A stretch of DNA of 64,000 nt from positions 1,262,001 through 1,326,000 of the forward strand of contig NZ_CP117516.1 of NCBI RefSeq assembly GCF_028621955.1. The letters run 5' to 3'. The position numbers and the translations under genes are program-made. Position 1 is the stretch's first letter, and every line of letters starts with the position of its first letter. The notes under the pieces were generated by a model. That model saw only the letters and a list, made by a program, of their open reading frames with translations. It did no database searches and was not told the origin of the DNA. Origin of the DNA: Erythrobacter sp. BLCC-B19. Lineage in GTDB: Bacteria; Pseudomonadota; Alphaproteobacteria; Sphingomonadales; Sphingomonadaceae. Below, piece by piece: positions 43,651 to 51,305 of the stretch.

Positions 43651-46649
43651 GCGCCGACCACCGCCCCAACCACTGAGTCGCAGCGACCGCACAGCGCCCC
43701 GTCTTCCGCCACATCGGGCAGGTGCCGCCAGCAGCGGCCGCACTTGTGGTGGGAGGTCTTGGTCACGGTCACAGCCTCGCCCTGCCCGCGCGTGACTGTC
43801 GCGGTGATGAACAGCTCGGCGAGTTGTTCGTCGCTGACGCCCTCGGGCACGGCGCTGGCGGGCACCACCACTTCGGCCTCGAGGCTGGAGCGGATGGTCT
43901 TGTCGCGTCGCAGCGGCTCGATCGCTTCGTTGACCGCATCGCGCAATGCCCGCAGCTGCCCCCACTTGGCGCGTTCGGCAACCACACCGGGGATGCTCGG
44001 CCATTCGAGCAGGTGGACAGAGCCGCGCTGGCCCGCGTCATCCTCCTCGCCATCCTCGGGATAGCGGGAGAGCCACACTTCCTCCGCCGTGAACACCAGC
44101 ACCGGCGCGGCATAACGCACCAGCGCGTGGAACAGCAGGTCGAGCACCGTGCGATAGGCGTTGCGCGTGTTGCTGTCCGGCCCGTCGCAATAGAGCGAAT
44201 CCTTTCGGATATCGAAGAAGAAGGCCGAAAGGTCCTCGTTGCAGAAATCCACCAGCAGGCGGGTGTAGAGGTTGAAGTCGTAAGCCTCCGCCGCCGCTTT
44301 CAGCTTGCCGTCCAGCTCGCTCAGCAGCGCGAGGATATAGACCTCAAGCTCGGGCAGCTCGCCCGCATCGCTCATGTCGCCCACGAACCCGTCGAGCGCG
44401 CCGAGCAGGTAGCGGAAGGTGTTGCGCAGCTTGCGATACTGGTCGCCAACACCTTTCAGGATTTCATCGCCGATGCGGTGATCCTCGGTGAAATCGACCG
44501 ACAGCGCCCACAGCCGGATGATGTCCGCGCCGTAGGTTTCCATCACCTTGAGCGGATCGACCGTGTTGCCGAGGCTCTTGGACATCTTCTTGCCCTTGGC
44601 ATCCATGGTGAAGCCGTGGGTCAGGACTTGATCGTAAGGCGCGCGGCCCCGCGTGGCGGCCGATTGCAGCAGCGAGGATTGGAACCAGCCGCGATGCTGG
44701 TCCGAGCCTTCGAGGTAGAGGTTGGCGGGCCATTGCAGGTCGGGCCAGCGCCCCGATTCCAGCACGAAGGCGTGGGTGCAGCCCGAATCGAACCACACGT
44801 CGAGAATGTCGGTGACCATCTCGAACTCGGCGGGGTCGTAATCGGGGCCGAGGAAAGCTGCCTTGTTGGTGCTGTTCCACGCGTCCATGCCCTCCGCGTT
44901 CACCGCCGCGACGATGCGGGCGTTGACTTGCGCGTCTTGCAGGTAGGAGCCGTCAGGCCGCACGAACAGCGTTATCGGCACGCCCCAAGCGCGCTGGCGG
45001 CTCAGCACCCAGTCGGGGCGGCCTTCCACCATCGCACCGATGCGGTTGCGGCCCTTTTCGGGGATGAATTCGACGCGGGCGATTTCGGCGAGTGCCTTCT
45101 CGCGCAGGGTCGAATGATCGTAGCTCACGAAAGGCGCGACCGCCCCGCCGAGCGGGCCGCTGGGCATCACCTCGAAATCGCCCGTGTCGAGCGGCTGGTC
45201 CATCGGCACGAACCACTGCGCGGTGCAGCGGAAGATCACCTTGGCCTTTGAGCGCCACGAATGCGGGTAGGAATGCGCGTAGTCCGCGCTCGCGGCGAGC
45301 AGCGCGCCCGCTTCGCGCAGGTCCGAACAGATCGGGCCATCGGGCGCGTTGAACTTGGGGTTGATGACGCTCATGCGCCGCTCATCCGCAGCGCCGAGCC
45401 AGCCCCAGTCGTCGCGGTAGCGCCCGTCGTCCATCACCGCGAAGACGGGGTTGATGCCGTTCGCCTTGCAGAGGTCAAAGTCGTCCTCGCCGTGATCGGG
45501 CGCCATGTGGACGAGGCCGGTGCCAGAGTCGGTGGTGACGAAGTCGCCGGGGAGCAGTGGGCGCGGGGACGCGTAGAACCCGCCGAGGTGGTGCATCGGG
45601 TGGCGGGCTGTGGCACCCGCCAACGAAGAACCATCCACTCGGCCGATCACGGCGAAATCAACTTTTGGACCCTCGGGACCGAGTCCAGAGCGCACACGGC
45701 TAACAAAACTCTCGATTAGATCGAAGGCGACAAGGAACCGCTGATTTAGGATCCAGTCCTGATGGTGCCAAGCGAAACCCTCGAAGTTCTCATCGTCCGC
45801 GCCTGGGCTCCGCTCGCCTTGAGCTTCGAGGATGGCGTAAGAGACGCTCTCACCATAGGCCAAAGCCTGATTGACCGGGATCGTCCACGGCGTGGTCGTC
45901 CAGATCACTGCGTGGGCGCCAGTTACTTCTGGGGCGACCGGAGCATCAACAATCTCGAAGGCCACATCGATCTGGGTCGAGGTGATCTCGTCGTATTCGA
46001 CCTCCGCCTCGGCCAGCGCGGTCTGTTCGACGGGCGACCACATCACCGGCTTCGAGCCGCGATAGAGGTTCCCCGCCTCGGCCAGCTTGAGCAGCTCGGC
46101 GACGATCACCGCCTCGCTCTCCTTCTGCATGGTGAGGTAGGGGTGGTTCCAATCGCCCATGATGCCGAGGCGCTTCAGCTGCCCGCGCTGCGCATCGACC
46201 CACTTCTGCGCATAGGCGCGGCACTCGTCGCGGAAGGCCTTGACCGCCGCCTCGTCACGCCCCGCGCCGGTGAGGACGGGCTTGGTCTTCTTCTCCTTGC
46301 GGTACTGCTCCTCGACCTTCCATTCGATGGGGAGGCCGTGGCAGTCCCAGCCGGGCACGTAAGGCGCATCGCGGCCCAAGAGGTTCTGGGTGCGGCAGAC
46401 CATGTCCTTGAGGATGTGGTTGAGCGCATGGCCGATATGCATGTCGCCATTGGCGTAAGGCGGGCCATCGTGGAGGATGAACTTCTCGCGGCCTTTGCGC
46501 GCTTTGCGCAACGCATCATAGAGCCCGATCGCTTCCCAGCGCGCGGCAATGCCCGGCTCCTTCTGGGGGAGGCCGGCCTTCATGGGGAAATCGGTCTTCG
46601 GCAGGAAGACAGTGTCCCGGTAATCGCGCTGCGAAGTCTCTTCGGTCAT
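43647..46649 (-). CDS. ileS: isoleucine--tRNA ligase
   Basis: Class I aminoacyl-tRNA synthetase of 1000 residues, somewhat longer than the usual 930-970. HIGH is at residues 71-74, KMSKS at 688-692, the CP1 editing domain starts near WTTTPWTIP (about 250), and the C-terminal zinc ribbon is CGRCWRH...CGRCDS. Residues about 230-343, the start of CP1, are encoded by DNA (roughly 45620-45960) of lower GC and looser codon choice than the rest. They contain an extra loop (SPGADDENFEGFAWHHQDW), suggesting a patch exchanged by recombination. Co-transcribed with lspA. Confidence 0.96.
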   Translation of the reverse strand: MTEETSQRDYRDTVFLPKTDFPMKAGLPQKEPGIAARWEAIGLYDALRKARKGREKFILHDGPPYANGDMHIGHALNHILKDMVCRTQNLLGRDAPYVPGWDCHGLPIEWKVEEQYRKEKKTKPVLTGAGRDEAAVKAFRDECRAYAQKWVDAQRGQLKRLGIMGDWNHPYLTMQKESEAVIVAELLKLAEAGNLYRGSKPVMWSPVEQTALAEAEVEYDEITSTQIDVAFEIVDAPVAPEVTGAHAVIWTTTPWTIPVNQALAYGESVSYAILEAQGERSPGADDENFEGFAWHHQDWILNQRFLVAFDLIESFVSRVRSGLGPEGPKVDFAVIGRVDGSSLAGATARHPMHHLGGFYASPRPLLPGDFVTTDSGTGLVHMAPDHGEDDFDLCKANGINPVFAVMDDGRYRDDWGWLGAADERRMSVINPKFNAPDGPICSDLREAGALLAASADYAHSYPHSWRSKAKVIFRCTAQWFVPMDQPLDTGDFEVMPSGPLGGAVAPFVSYDHSTLREKALAEIARVEFIPEKGRNRIGAMVEGRPDWVLSRQRAWGVPITLFVRPDGSYLQDAQVNARIVAAVNAEGMDAWNSTNKAAFLGPDYDPAEFEMVTDILDVWFDSGCTHAFVLESGRWPDLQWPANLYLEGSDQHRGWFQSSLLQSAATRGRAPYDQVLTHGFTMDAKGKKMSKSLGNTVDPLKVMETYGADIIRLWALSVDFTEDHRIGDEILKGVGDQYRKLRNTFRYLLGALDGFVGDMSDAGELPELEVYILALLSELDGKLKAAAEAYDFNLYTRLLVDFCNEDLSAFFFDIRKDSLYCDGPDSNTRNAYRTVLDLLFHALVRYAAPVLVFTAEEVWLSRYPEDGEEDDAGQRGSVHLLEWPSIPGVVAERAKWGQLRALRDAVNEAIEPLRRDKTIRSSLEAEVVVPASAVPEGVSDEQLAELFITATVTRGQGEAVTVTKTSHHKCGRCWRHLPDVAEDGALCGRCDSVVGAVVGA

Positions 46650-46691
46650 GGTGGGCGCGGCCTTAGCCTTTCATCCCGCAACTGCAAAGGC

Positions 46692-46819
46692 TCGTCATTG
46701 CGAGGAGCCAAAGGCGGAAGCGAAGCTGATTCGCAGAAACACCTGGCAATCCATGGACTGCACTCGCGTCATGGCGAAATGACCGGCCATGGATTGCCGC
46801 GCTACGCTCGCAATGACGA
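46692..46819. repeat. dispersed palindromic repeat overlapping the 3' end of ribF
   Basis: Nested inverted repeats: outer arms TCGTCATTGCGAG (46692-46704) and its perfect complement (46807-46819), inner arms GGCAATCCATGG (46745-46756) and CCATGGATTGCC (46787-46798). The motif type (CATTGCGAG...GCAATCCATG) recurs widely in proteobacterial genomes as a small non-autonomous dispersed repeat; that is from memory. The outer arm supplies the last five codons and stop of ribF. Confidence 0.82.
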
Positions 46820-47743
46820 AGAAAGCAACCGCCGCGCCTCGGCGCAATCCTTGTCCATCTGCGCGATCAGCGCATCGAGCGAATCGAACTTCGCCTCGCC
46901 GCGCAGATAGTGGTGGAAGGCGACTTCGATCTCCTGCCCGTAGAGGTCGCCGGAGAAATCGAAGAAGAAGGGCTCCAGCAGCTCCTTGGGCGGTTCGAAC
47001 TGCGGGCGGATGCCGATGTTGGCCGCGCCTTGCAGCACCTGCCCCGTGGCAAGGATGCGGCCCGTGACGGCGTAGATGCCGTATTTGGGGCGCAGGTAAT
47101 TCTCGACCCCGAGGTTGGCCGTGGGATAGCCGATCACCCGCCCGCGCTTGTCGCCGTGTTCGACGATGCCGCGGATGGCAAAGGGCCGGGTGAGCAGGCG
47201 CGCGGCCTCCTGCGGGTCGCCGTCGCGCAGGGCTTGGCGGATGCGGCTGGAGGAGACGACCTCGCCGCCCTCTGCCACAGCCGAGACCACCCGCGATTGC
47301 AGGCCCAACTCGCCGCCCAGATCGCGCAGCAGCGCGACATTGCCCTTCGCGCCCTTGCCGAAGGTGAAATCGCCCCCCGTCACCACCCCATGCGCGCCGA
47401 AGCGGTCGATCAGGATTTTCGCGATGAAGTCCTCGGCGCTGGTGCCTGCAAGGTCGGCATCGAAGTGGAACACCAGCATCGCGGTCGCCCCGGCGGCGAG
47501 GTAAAGCTCCTGCCGCTGTTCGAGCGTCGTCAGGCGGAAGGGCGGGGCATCAGGCTTGAAGAAGCGCACCGGGTGCGGATCGAAGGTGGCGATGATCGAG
47601 GGGCGGCCTTCCGCCTTAGCCCATTCGATCGCCTCGCCCGCCACGGCCTGATGGCCCCGGTGAAACCCGTCGAAATTGCCGAGCGCGATGATCGCGCCGC
47701 GCAGGGCATCGGGCATGGGATCGCGGTGATCGAGCCAGCGCAT
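46802..47743 (-). CDS. ribF: bifunctional riboflavin kinase / FAD synthetase
   Basis: Makes FMN and FAD. The 313-residue protein has an N-terminal nucleotidyltransferase domain with GNFDGFHRGHQAV and SSSRIRQAL, and a C-terminal flavokinase barrel with GYPTANLGVENYLRPKYGIYAV. The final residues SSLRA and the TAG come from the arm of a dispersed palindromic repeat, so the native C-terminus has probably been replaced. The order folA-ribF-ileS-lspA is read on the minus strand; ribF and ileS adjacency is common in proteobacteria. About 150 bp, mostly repeat, separates it from ileS. Confidence 0.96.
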   Translation of the reverse strand: MRWLDHRDPMPDALRGAIIALGNFDGFHRGHQAVAGEAIEWAKAEGRPSIIATFDPHPVRFFKPDAPPFRLTTLEQRQELYLAAGATAMLVFHFDADLAGTSAEDFIAKILIDRFGAHGVVTGGDFTFGKGAKGNVALLRDLGGELGLQSRVVSAVAEGGEVVSSSRIRQALRDGDPQEAARLLTRPFAIRGIVEHGDKRGRVIGYPTANLGVENYLRPKYGIYAVTGRILATGQVLQGAANIGIRPQFEPPKELLEPFFFDFSGDLYGQEIEVAFHHYLRGEAKFDSLDALIAQMDKDCAEARRLLSSSLRA

Positions 47744-48246
47744 CAGCTCTGTGCCCCGCGCCGGAAGGTCAGGAACGAGAACGCCGGGTGCGCGCCATCG
47801 GCCGCGTGATCCTCGCGCGCGGTCAGCACCCAGCCCTTGCCCGGCTCCGCCATGAAGGTGTCGCCCGCGTAGTCCGCGTGGATCTGGGTGAGTTCGATCC
47901 GGTGGGCGAGCGGCATGAACACGTCATAGATCGCCGCTCCGCCGATCACGGCCACCTCGCCGCTGTCGTTGCCCTGTGCCGCCAGCGCGAGCGCCTCCTT
48001 GACCGATCCGGCCATTTCCACGCCGTCTGGCGCGAACCCATCGCGCCGGGACAGGACGATGTGTCGGCGGCCGGGCAGCAGGCCGGGCAGGCTTTCGAAG
48101 GTCTTGCGGCCCATCACCATCGGCTTGTGCATGGTCAGCGCCTTGAACCGCTTCAAGTCGGCAGGCAGGCGCCAGGGCAGATCGCCCTCATTGCCGATCG
48201 CGCCATTGGCGGCGCGGGCATAGATCAGGACGATTTCGGGAGTCAT
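47743..48246 (-). CDS. folA: dihydrofolate reductase
   Basis: NADPH-dependent reduction of dihydrofolate to tetrahydrofolate. The 167-residue protein shows ANGAIGNEGDLPWRLPADLKRF with the active-site acidic residue, MGRKTFESLPGLLPGR for NADPH, and VIGGAAIYDVFMPLA. ATG 48246 is used; GTG 48258, four codons upstream and overlapping the purK stop, is possible. The stop overlaps the ribF start by one base. Confidence 0.96.
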   Translation of the reverse strand: MTPEIVLIYARAANGAIGNEGDLPWRLPADLKRFKALTMHKPMVMGRKTFESLPGLLPGRRHIVLSRRDGFAPDGVEMAGSVKEALALAAQGNDSGEVAVIGGAAIYDVFMPLAHRIELTQIHADYAGDTFMAEPGKGWVLTAREDHAADGAHPAFSFLTFRRGAQS

Positions 48247-48254
48247 GGCGCCGC

Positions 48255-49322
48255 TCACTTCAATGCGTGCCCGACGCGGGTGACATGGCCCATCTTGCGT
48301 CCCTCACGCGCTTCGGCCTTGCCGTAGAGGTGGAGATGCGGCTCGCCCGGCTCGGCAAGGATCTTGTGCGCCGTCAGTGCTTCCTCGCCGACGATGTTGC
48401 GCATCTCGATCGCCTCGAAGCGGGTCTTGGTGACGCCCAGCGGCAACCCGCAGATCGCGCGGATGTGGTTTTCGAACTGGCTCGTGGCCGCGCCCTCGAT
48501 CGTCCAGTGTCCGGAGTTGTGCACCCGCGGGGCCATCTCGTTGAACACCGGGCCTTCGCGCGTCGCGAAGAACTCCAGCGTCAGCACCCCGACATAGCCC
48601 AGAACATCGGCGACCTTGCGAGCCAGCTCGCGCGCGGCGGGAACCTGCGCCTCGACCAGCGCGCCCGCCGGCAACACCGATCGCGCCAGCATCCCGCCTT
48701 CGTGGAGGTTGGCGGTCGAATCCCAGAACTTCACAGTCCCGTCCCTGCCACGCACCAGGATCACCGAGAATTCGGTCTCATAGGTGACAAAGCCTTCATA
48801 GATGCAGGTCACGCCGGGGAAGGCGAGCGCGCCAGCCTCCAGCACGGATCGCACGCGCCACTGGCCCTTGCCGTCATAGCCGTCGCGCGCGGTCTTGAGA
48901 ACGCCGGGCGTGCCGATGGCGACAATGGCAGCGGCAAGGTCGGCGGCGCTCTCCACGGCGCGATAGGGGGCAGGCACCCCGCCGAGGTCAGCCGCAAAGG
49001 CCTTTTCGTTGAGGCGATCCTGCGCCACCTCCAGCGCCTTGACCGGGCAGGCAAGCAGGCCTTCGGGCAGCGCGGCGACAGTGCTGACGGGGACGTTCTC
49101 GAACTCCCAGGTCACCGCGTCGCAGCCTTGCGCAAACCGCGCCAGAGCGGCGGCATCGTCCCAATCGGCGGTGATGAAATCCGAACAGGCATCGGCTGCG
49201 ACATTGTCGCCCTCAGGCGCAAAGCCGATCACGCGATAGCCGAGCTGGAGCGCGGCGACCGCCATCATCCGGCCCAGCTGACCGCCGCCGAGAATGCCGA
49301 TGGTGGAGCCGGGTGGAAGCAT
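48255..49322 (-). CDS. purK: 5-(carboxyamino)imidazole ribonucleotide synthase
   Basis: ATP-grasp enzyme that carboxylates AIR to N5-CAIR in purine synthesis. The 355-residue protein begins TIGILGGGQLGRMMAVAA, contains KTARDGYDGKGQWRV of the ATP-grasp core, FVTYETEFSVILVRG, and the metal/ATP region EFFATREGPVFNEMAPRVHNSGHWTIE. purE, for the next step, lies 142 bp upstream on the same strand, the gap being filled by a dispersed repeat. Confidence 0.97.
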   Translation of the reverse strand: MLPPGSTIGILGGGQLGRMMAVAALQLGYRVIGFAPEGDNVAADACSDFITADWDDAAALARFAQGCDAVTWEFENVPVSTVAALPEGLLACPVKALEVAQDRLNEKAFAADLGGVPAPYRAVESAADLAAAIVAIGTPGVLKTARDGYDGKGQWRVRSVLEAGALAFPGVTCIYEGFVTYETEFSVILVRGRDGTVKFWDSTANLHEGGMLARSVLPAGALVEAQVPAARELARKVADVLGYVGVLTLEFFATREGPVFNEMAPRVHNSGHWTIEGAATSQFENHIRAICGLPLGVTKTRFEAIEMRNIVGEEALTAHKILAEPGEPHLHLYGKAEAREGRKMGHVTRVGHALK

Positions 49323-49337
49323 ATCTTCTTTCTTACC

Positions 49338-49454
49338 CCGTTCGCCCTGAGCTGGTGTTGCCGCGCAACAGCTTCGCTTCCCAAGGGCCGTTCTGCTTGA
49401 TCAAGAGACGCGCTAGAAGAAAATGCAGGCCTTCGACAAGCTCAGGCCGAACGG
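49338..49454. repeat. dispersed inverted-repeat element between purE and purK
   Basis: Left end CCGTTCGCCCTGAGCTGGTG (49338-49357) is the near reverse complement of the right end ending CAAGCTCAGGCCGAACGG (49437-49454). The TTCGCCCTGAGCTTGTCGAAGG-type motif, cut here into short pieces, is a very common intergenic repeat in sphingomonads and other proteobacteria (from memory). It separates genes that are normally tightly coupled. Confidence 0.7.
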
Positions 49455-49464
49455 ATTCTTGCCC

Positions 49465-49956
49465 TCAACCCTCCGGCACCTCGGCCACGGCAGCGCTTTT
49501 GGCCGCGCGCCAGTCCTGCAAACGTTCCGACAGCGCCTCGTCCGACAGCGCGAGGATCGAGGCCGCCAGCAGCCCCGCGTTCTTCGCCCCGGCCTCGCCA
49601 ATCGCCAGCGTGCCGACCGGAATGCCGCCGGGCATCTGCACGATCGAGAGCAGGCTATCCATGCCGGAAAGCGCCTTCGACTGCACCGGCACGCCCAGCA
49701 CCGGAAGGTGCGTCATGCTCGCGATCATGCCGGGCAGATGCGCCGCGCCGCCTGCGCCTGCGATGATCACGCTGAACCCCTCGCCCTCGGCACCCTTGGC
49801 GAAGGCCACCATCCGGTCGGGCGTGCGGTGGGCCGAGGTGATGCGCGCCTCATAGGCCACTTCCAGTTCGTCGAGCACCTCGGCGGCGCATTTCATGGTC
49901 GGCCAGTCGGACTGGCTGCCCATCACGATTGCGACCTTCCCCCCGGTGGCTTCCAT
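49465..49956 (-). CDS. purE: 5-(carboxyamino)imidazole ribonucleotide mutase
   Basis: Converts N5-CAIR to CAIR. The 163-residue class I PurE has [27 protein letters not shown] with the catalytic histidine, [14 protein letters not shown] and [20 protein letters not shown]. The ATG at 49956 overlaps the gpmA stop by one base (TGATG); GTG 49959 directly before it is the alternative. It is transcribed with gpmA upstream and purK downstream. Confidence 0.97.
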   Translation of the reverse strand: MEATGGKVAIVMGSQSDWPTMKCAAEVLDELEVAYEARITSAHRTPDRMVAFAKGAEGEGFSVIIAGAGGAAHLPGMIASMTHLPVLGVPVQSKALSGMDSLLSIVQMPGGIPVGTLAIGEAGAKNAGLLAASILALSDEALSERLQDWRAAKSAAVAEVPEG

Positions 49957-50642
49957 CACGCGTCCTTCAGATAATACCGCTCGCCCACGGGGGCGGTGCC
50001 TTCGAACTCATAGACAATCGGCTGGCCGGTCGGAATTTCCAGATCGGTGATGTCCGCATCCGAAATGCCCGAGAGGTGCTTGACCAGTGCGCGAAGCGAG
50101 TTGCCGTGCGCCGCGATGATCACCGTCTCGCCCGCCGCCAGCACGGGGAGGATCGCGCTTTCCCAATAGGGCAGCACGCGTTCAATGGTGAGCTTGAGGC
50201 TTTCGGTGTTCGGGATGGCGATCCCGGCATAGCGCGGGTCGCTGGCGAGATCGAATTCGCTCCCCGCTTCCAGCACCGGGGGCGGAATGTCGAAGCTGCG
50301 GCGCCAGATCTTGACCTGATCGTCCCCGTGCTTCGCCGCCGTCTCGGCCTTGTCGAGCCCGGTGAGGCCGCCATAGTGCCGCTCGTTCAGCCGCCAGTCC
50401 TTGACCTCGGGGATCCACAAGCGCCCCGCCGCTTCCAGCGCCAGATGCAGCGTCTTGATCGCGCGGGTCTGAAGCGAGGTGAAGGCATAGGTCGGCAGCA
50501 CGCCCTTTTCGCGCAGCAGCACGCCCGCAGCGCTCGCCTCGGCCACGCCCTTTTCGGTGAGGTCGACATCCCACCAGCCGGTGAAGCGGTTTTCGAGGTT
50601 CCACTGGCTCTGGCCGTGGCGGACGAGGATCAGCTTGGGCAT
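49956..50642 (-). CDS. gpmA: 2,3-bisphosphoglycerate-dependent phosphoglycerate mutase
   Basis: Glycolytic and gluconeogenic interconversion of 3- and 2-phosphoglycerate through a phosphohistidine. The 228-residue length is that of dPGM. The N-terminal [19 protein letters not shown] contains the catalytic histidine, followed by [13 protein letters not shown] and [14 protein letters not shown] with the second histidine. A large hairpin (50662-50736) lies just upstream of its start and could lie in its 5' leader. It is translationally coupled to purE. Confidence 0.97.
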   Translation of the reverse strand: MPKLILVRHGQSQWNLENRFTGWWDVDLTEKGVAEASAAGVLLREKGVLPTYAFTSLQTRAIKTLHLALEAAGRLWIPEVKDWRLNERHYGGLTGLDKAETAAKHGDDQVKIWRRSFDIPPPVLEAGSEFDLASDPRYAGIAIPNTESLKLTIERVLPYWESAILPVLAAGETVIIAAHGNSLRALVKHLSGISDADITDLEIPTGQPIVYEFEGTAPVGERYYLKDA

Positions 50643-50661
50643 TGTTTCTCCGTTGTTCCGC

Positions 50662-50736
50662 GCCGCCTGCTCCCCCGCCTTCCACCCGGATGGTAACCCG
50701 ATAGGCTCCGGGGGGAAGGGCGGGGGAGCAGGCGGC
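50662..50736. repeat. long inverted repeat upstream of gpmA
   Basis: GCCGCCTGCTCCCCCGCCTTCC (50662-50683) is the reverse complement of 50714-50736 apart from a single inserted G. Inside, CCACCCGGATGGTAACCCG resembles the inner part of the 3775-3863 repeat (CCACCCGG...TAAC), so the two may be related. On the minus strand it lies between the small basic-protein gene and gpmA. No T-run follows. Confidence 0.7.
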
Positions 50737-50766
50737 TTGGTTCACGCAATCAATCTCCGCGCGGCG

Positions 50767-50928
50767 TTAGCTTTCCGGTGCGGAATTGGGAAGGGGCTGC
50801 GCACGATCCGAATCGCCAGCCATGCCCGCCGCCGCCCGGCTCTGGGCCTTGCGCCGCCGCAGGTTCTCGCGCAGCTTGGCGGCGAGCCGTTCCTCACGGG
50901 AAAGATTCTTGCGCGGGTCTTCACTCAT
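50767..50928 (-). CDS. small basic protein, function unknown
   Basis: A 53-residue protein beginning MSEDPRKNLSREERLAAK, strongly basic in the middle (LRENLRRRKAQSRA), with a disordered Ser/Pro tail. The basic heptad-like start resembles short alphaproteobacterial conserved proteins that I cannot assign to a function. The start at 50928 fits the acidic-then-basic pattern; the frame is open further upstream, but that sequence runs over the tRNA gene and is not coding. It is upstream of gpmA on the same strand, with the hairpin between them. Confidence 0.6.
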   Translation of the reverse strand: MSEDPRKNLSREERLAAKLRENLRRRKAQSRAAAGMAGDSDRAQPLPNSAPES

Positions 50929-51004
50929 GCGAAACGCATTGGCCTTATCGGGGGCGGCGCTCAAGTGGCAAAGCGACAGGACGATACGGACTGCGCAAGT
51001 CCGC

Positions 51005-51032
51005 TTGACATTGCGAAGGCGCGCGACAATAG
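51005..51032 (+). promoter_or_regulatory. candidate tRNA-Thr promoter
   Basis: A perfect -35 TTGACA at 51005-51010 lies upstream of the tRNA, with an AT-richer CGACAATAG at 51024-51032 as the weak -10 region, about 19 bp before the mature tRNA 5' end. The -10 match is poor. Confidence 0.4.
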
Positions 51033-51050
51033 GGCGCGCCTGTTTCCGGC

Positions 51051-51125
51051 GCTGCTGTAGCTCAGTGGTAGAGCGCACCCTTGGTAAGGGTGAGGTCGGG
51101 AGTTCAATCCTCCCCAGCAGCACCA
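51051..51125 (+). tRNA. tRNA-Thr (anticodon GGT)
   Basis: A complete cloverleaf: acceptor GCTGCTG pairs with CAGCAGC, D arm GCTC...GAGC, anticodon stem CACCC/GGGTG with loop TTGGTAA (anticodon GGT), T arm with GTTCAATCC, discriminator A and genome-encoded CCA (51123-51125). It reads ACC and ACT codons. The low-GC membrane-protein islet begins within 180 bp of its 3' end. Confidence 0.98.
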
Positions 51126-51305
51126 TTTCCGGCTGAAAGCCACTGAATGGCGGGATTGCCAAGACGCAGAAGCCATCGGCATAATTGGCTGCATGCAAGA
51201 ACCTATCCCTCACTAGAGCCAGATGGACCAGGATCGCGATTCGTGCGAGCCTATGGTCAATCGAATCGAGCCCCTTCGAGGCCCGCATCCAGCGAGGGAG
51301 ACGCA

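Noticed and set aside
46650..46802. An FMN or other riboswitch or small RNA gene between ribF and ileS
   Set aside because: The folding potential is fully explained by the nested inverted repeat, and no conserved FMN-aptamer sequence is present. The position is downstream, not upstream, of ribF.
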